Positions 60,965 to 64,000 of a stretch of 64,000 nt of DNA are shown here, piece after piece. A program made the position numbers and the translations under genes. Location of the stretch: positions 34,971 to 98,970 of the forward strand of contig CAXTBB010000010.1 in NCBI GenBank assembly GCA_964242305.1, given 5' to 3'. The number at the start of each line of letters is the position of its first letter. Positions within the stretch are counted from its first letter, which is position 1. Source of the stretch: DATLGB01 sp964242305. Lineage in GTDB: Bacteria > Actinomycetota > Thermoleophilia > Solirubrobacterales > Solirubrobacteraceae. The notes below the pieces were generated by a model. The model was given only the letters and a program-made list of their open reading frames with translations. It searched no databases and was not told where the DNA came from.

Positions 60965-64000
<3,036 letters not shown>

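Overview
The window is very GC-rich, gene-dense bacterial DNA with GTG and TTG starts, actinobacterial-style Wzz/tyrosine-kinase fusions, an LPxTG-type surface protein and an actinobacterial-looking RpoB. I read it as a high-GC actinobacterium, possibly of the Thermoleophilia (Solirubrobacterales-like). That placement is inference from gene style, not from a search. No tRNA, rRNA, CRISPR array or insertion sequence was recognised. Two 10-base N runs show that it is a draft scaffold.

Nearly everything before rpoB is one surface-polysaccharide megalocus of about 60 kb. Region 1 (1-13.3 kb) has a GT28 fragment, an LPxTG protein, GT4 and GT2 transferases, a Wzy ligase/polymerase and a Wzz-tyrosine kinase. 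It then has a rightward operon whose genes overlap by 4 bases: Wzx flippase, sialidase-fold protein, second Wzy, AAC(3)-like acyltransferase and DUF4910 peptidase-like protein. Region 2 (13.3-28.9 kb) is a tightly packed leftward operon of 15 genes. It encodes a WbpO/TviB-type dehydrogenase and WbpP/TviC-type epimerase (UDP-HexNAc uronic acids). Next come KdsB, KdsD and KdsA (CMP-Kdo), a GT-A transferase, a fused CMP-nonulosonate synthetase/PseG-like protein and NeuB. Last are an adenylation enzyme, two acyl carrier proteins, a GNAT, an FkbH protein, a MaoC-SDR fusion and a GT-B-like protein. The likely output is activated nine- and eight-carbon acidic sugars together with carrier-protein-bound acyl groups that could decorate them.

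Region 3 (28.9-37.7 kb) holds two secreted parallel beta-helix proteins, a second secreted sialidase-fold protein, a GT-B transferase, a hexapeptide acetyltransferase, a methyltransferase and an initiating polyprenyl glycosylphosphotransferase. Region 4 (37.7-60.5 kb) is visibly less GC-rich. It looks like a second, separately acquired assembly system: its own initiating transferase, CpsB phosphatase, two Wzy proteins, Wzx, Wzz-kinase, several glycosyltransferases, FkbM and class I methyltransferases, and a pyruvyl transferase. It also carries a glycoside hydrolase, an ECF sigma factor and a Gfo/Idh oxidoreductase paired with an unrecognised barrel-like protein. Region 5 (60.97 kb to the end) is the first 1,012 codons of rpoB, which runs off the window.

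The most unusual feature is the combination, in one operon, of Kdo and nonulosonate synthesis with a carrier-protein acylation cassette (FkbH, two ACPs, adenylation enzyme, GNAT, MaoC-SDR), accompanied elsewhere in the locus by two sialidase-fold surface proteins. Other points of note are a probable ATT start codon, the locus lying where rplL is normally found upstream of rpoB, and a gap that appears to be an unmerged contig overlap.
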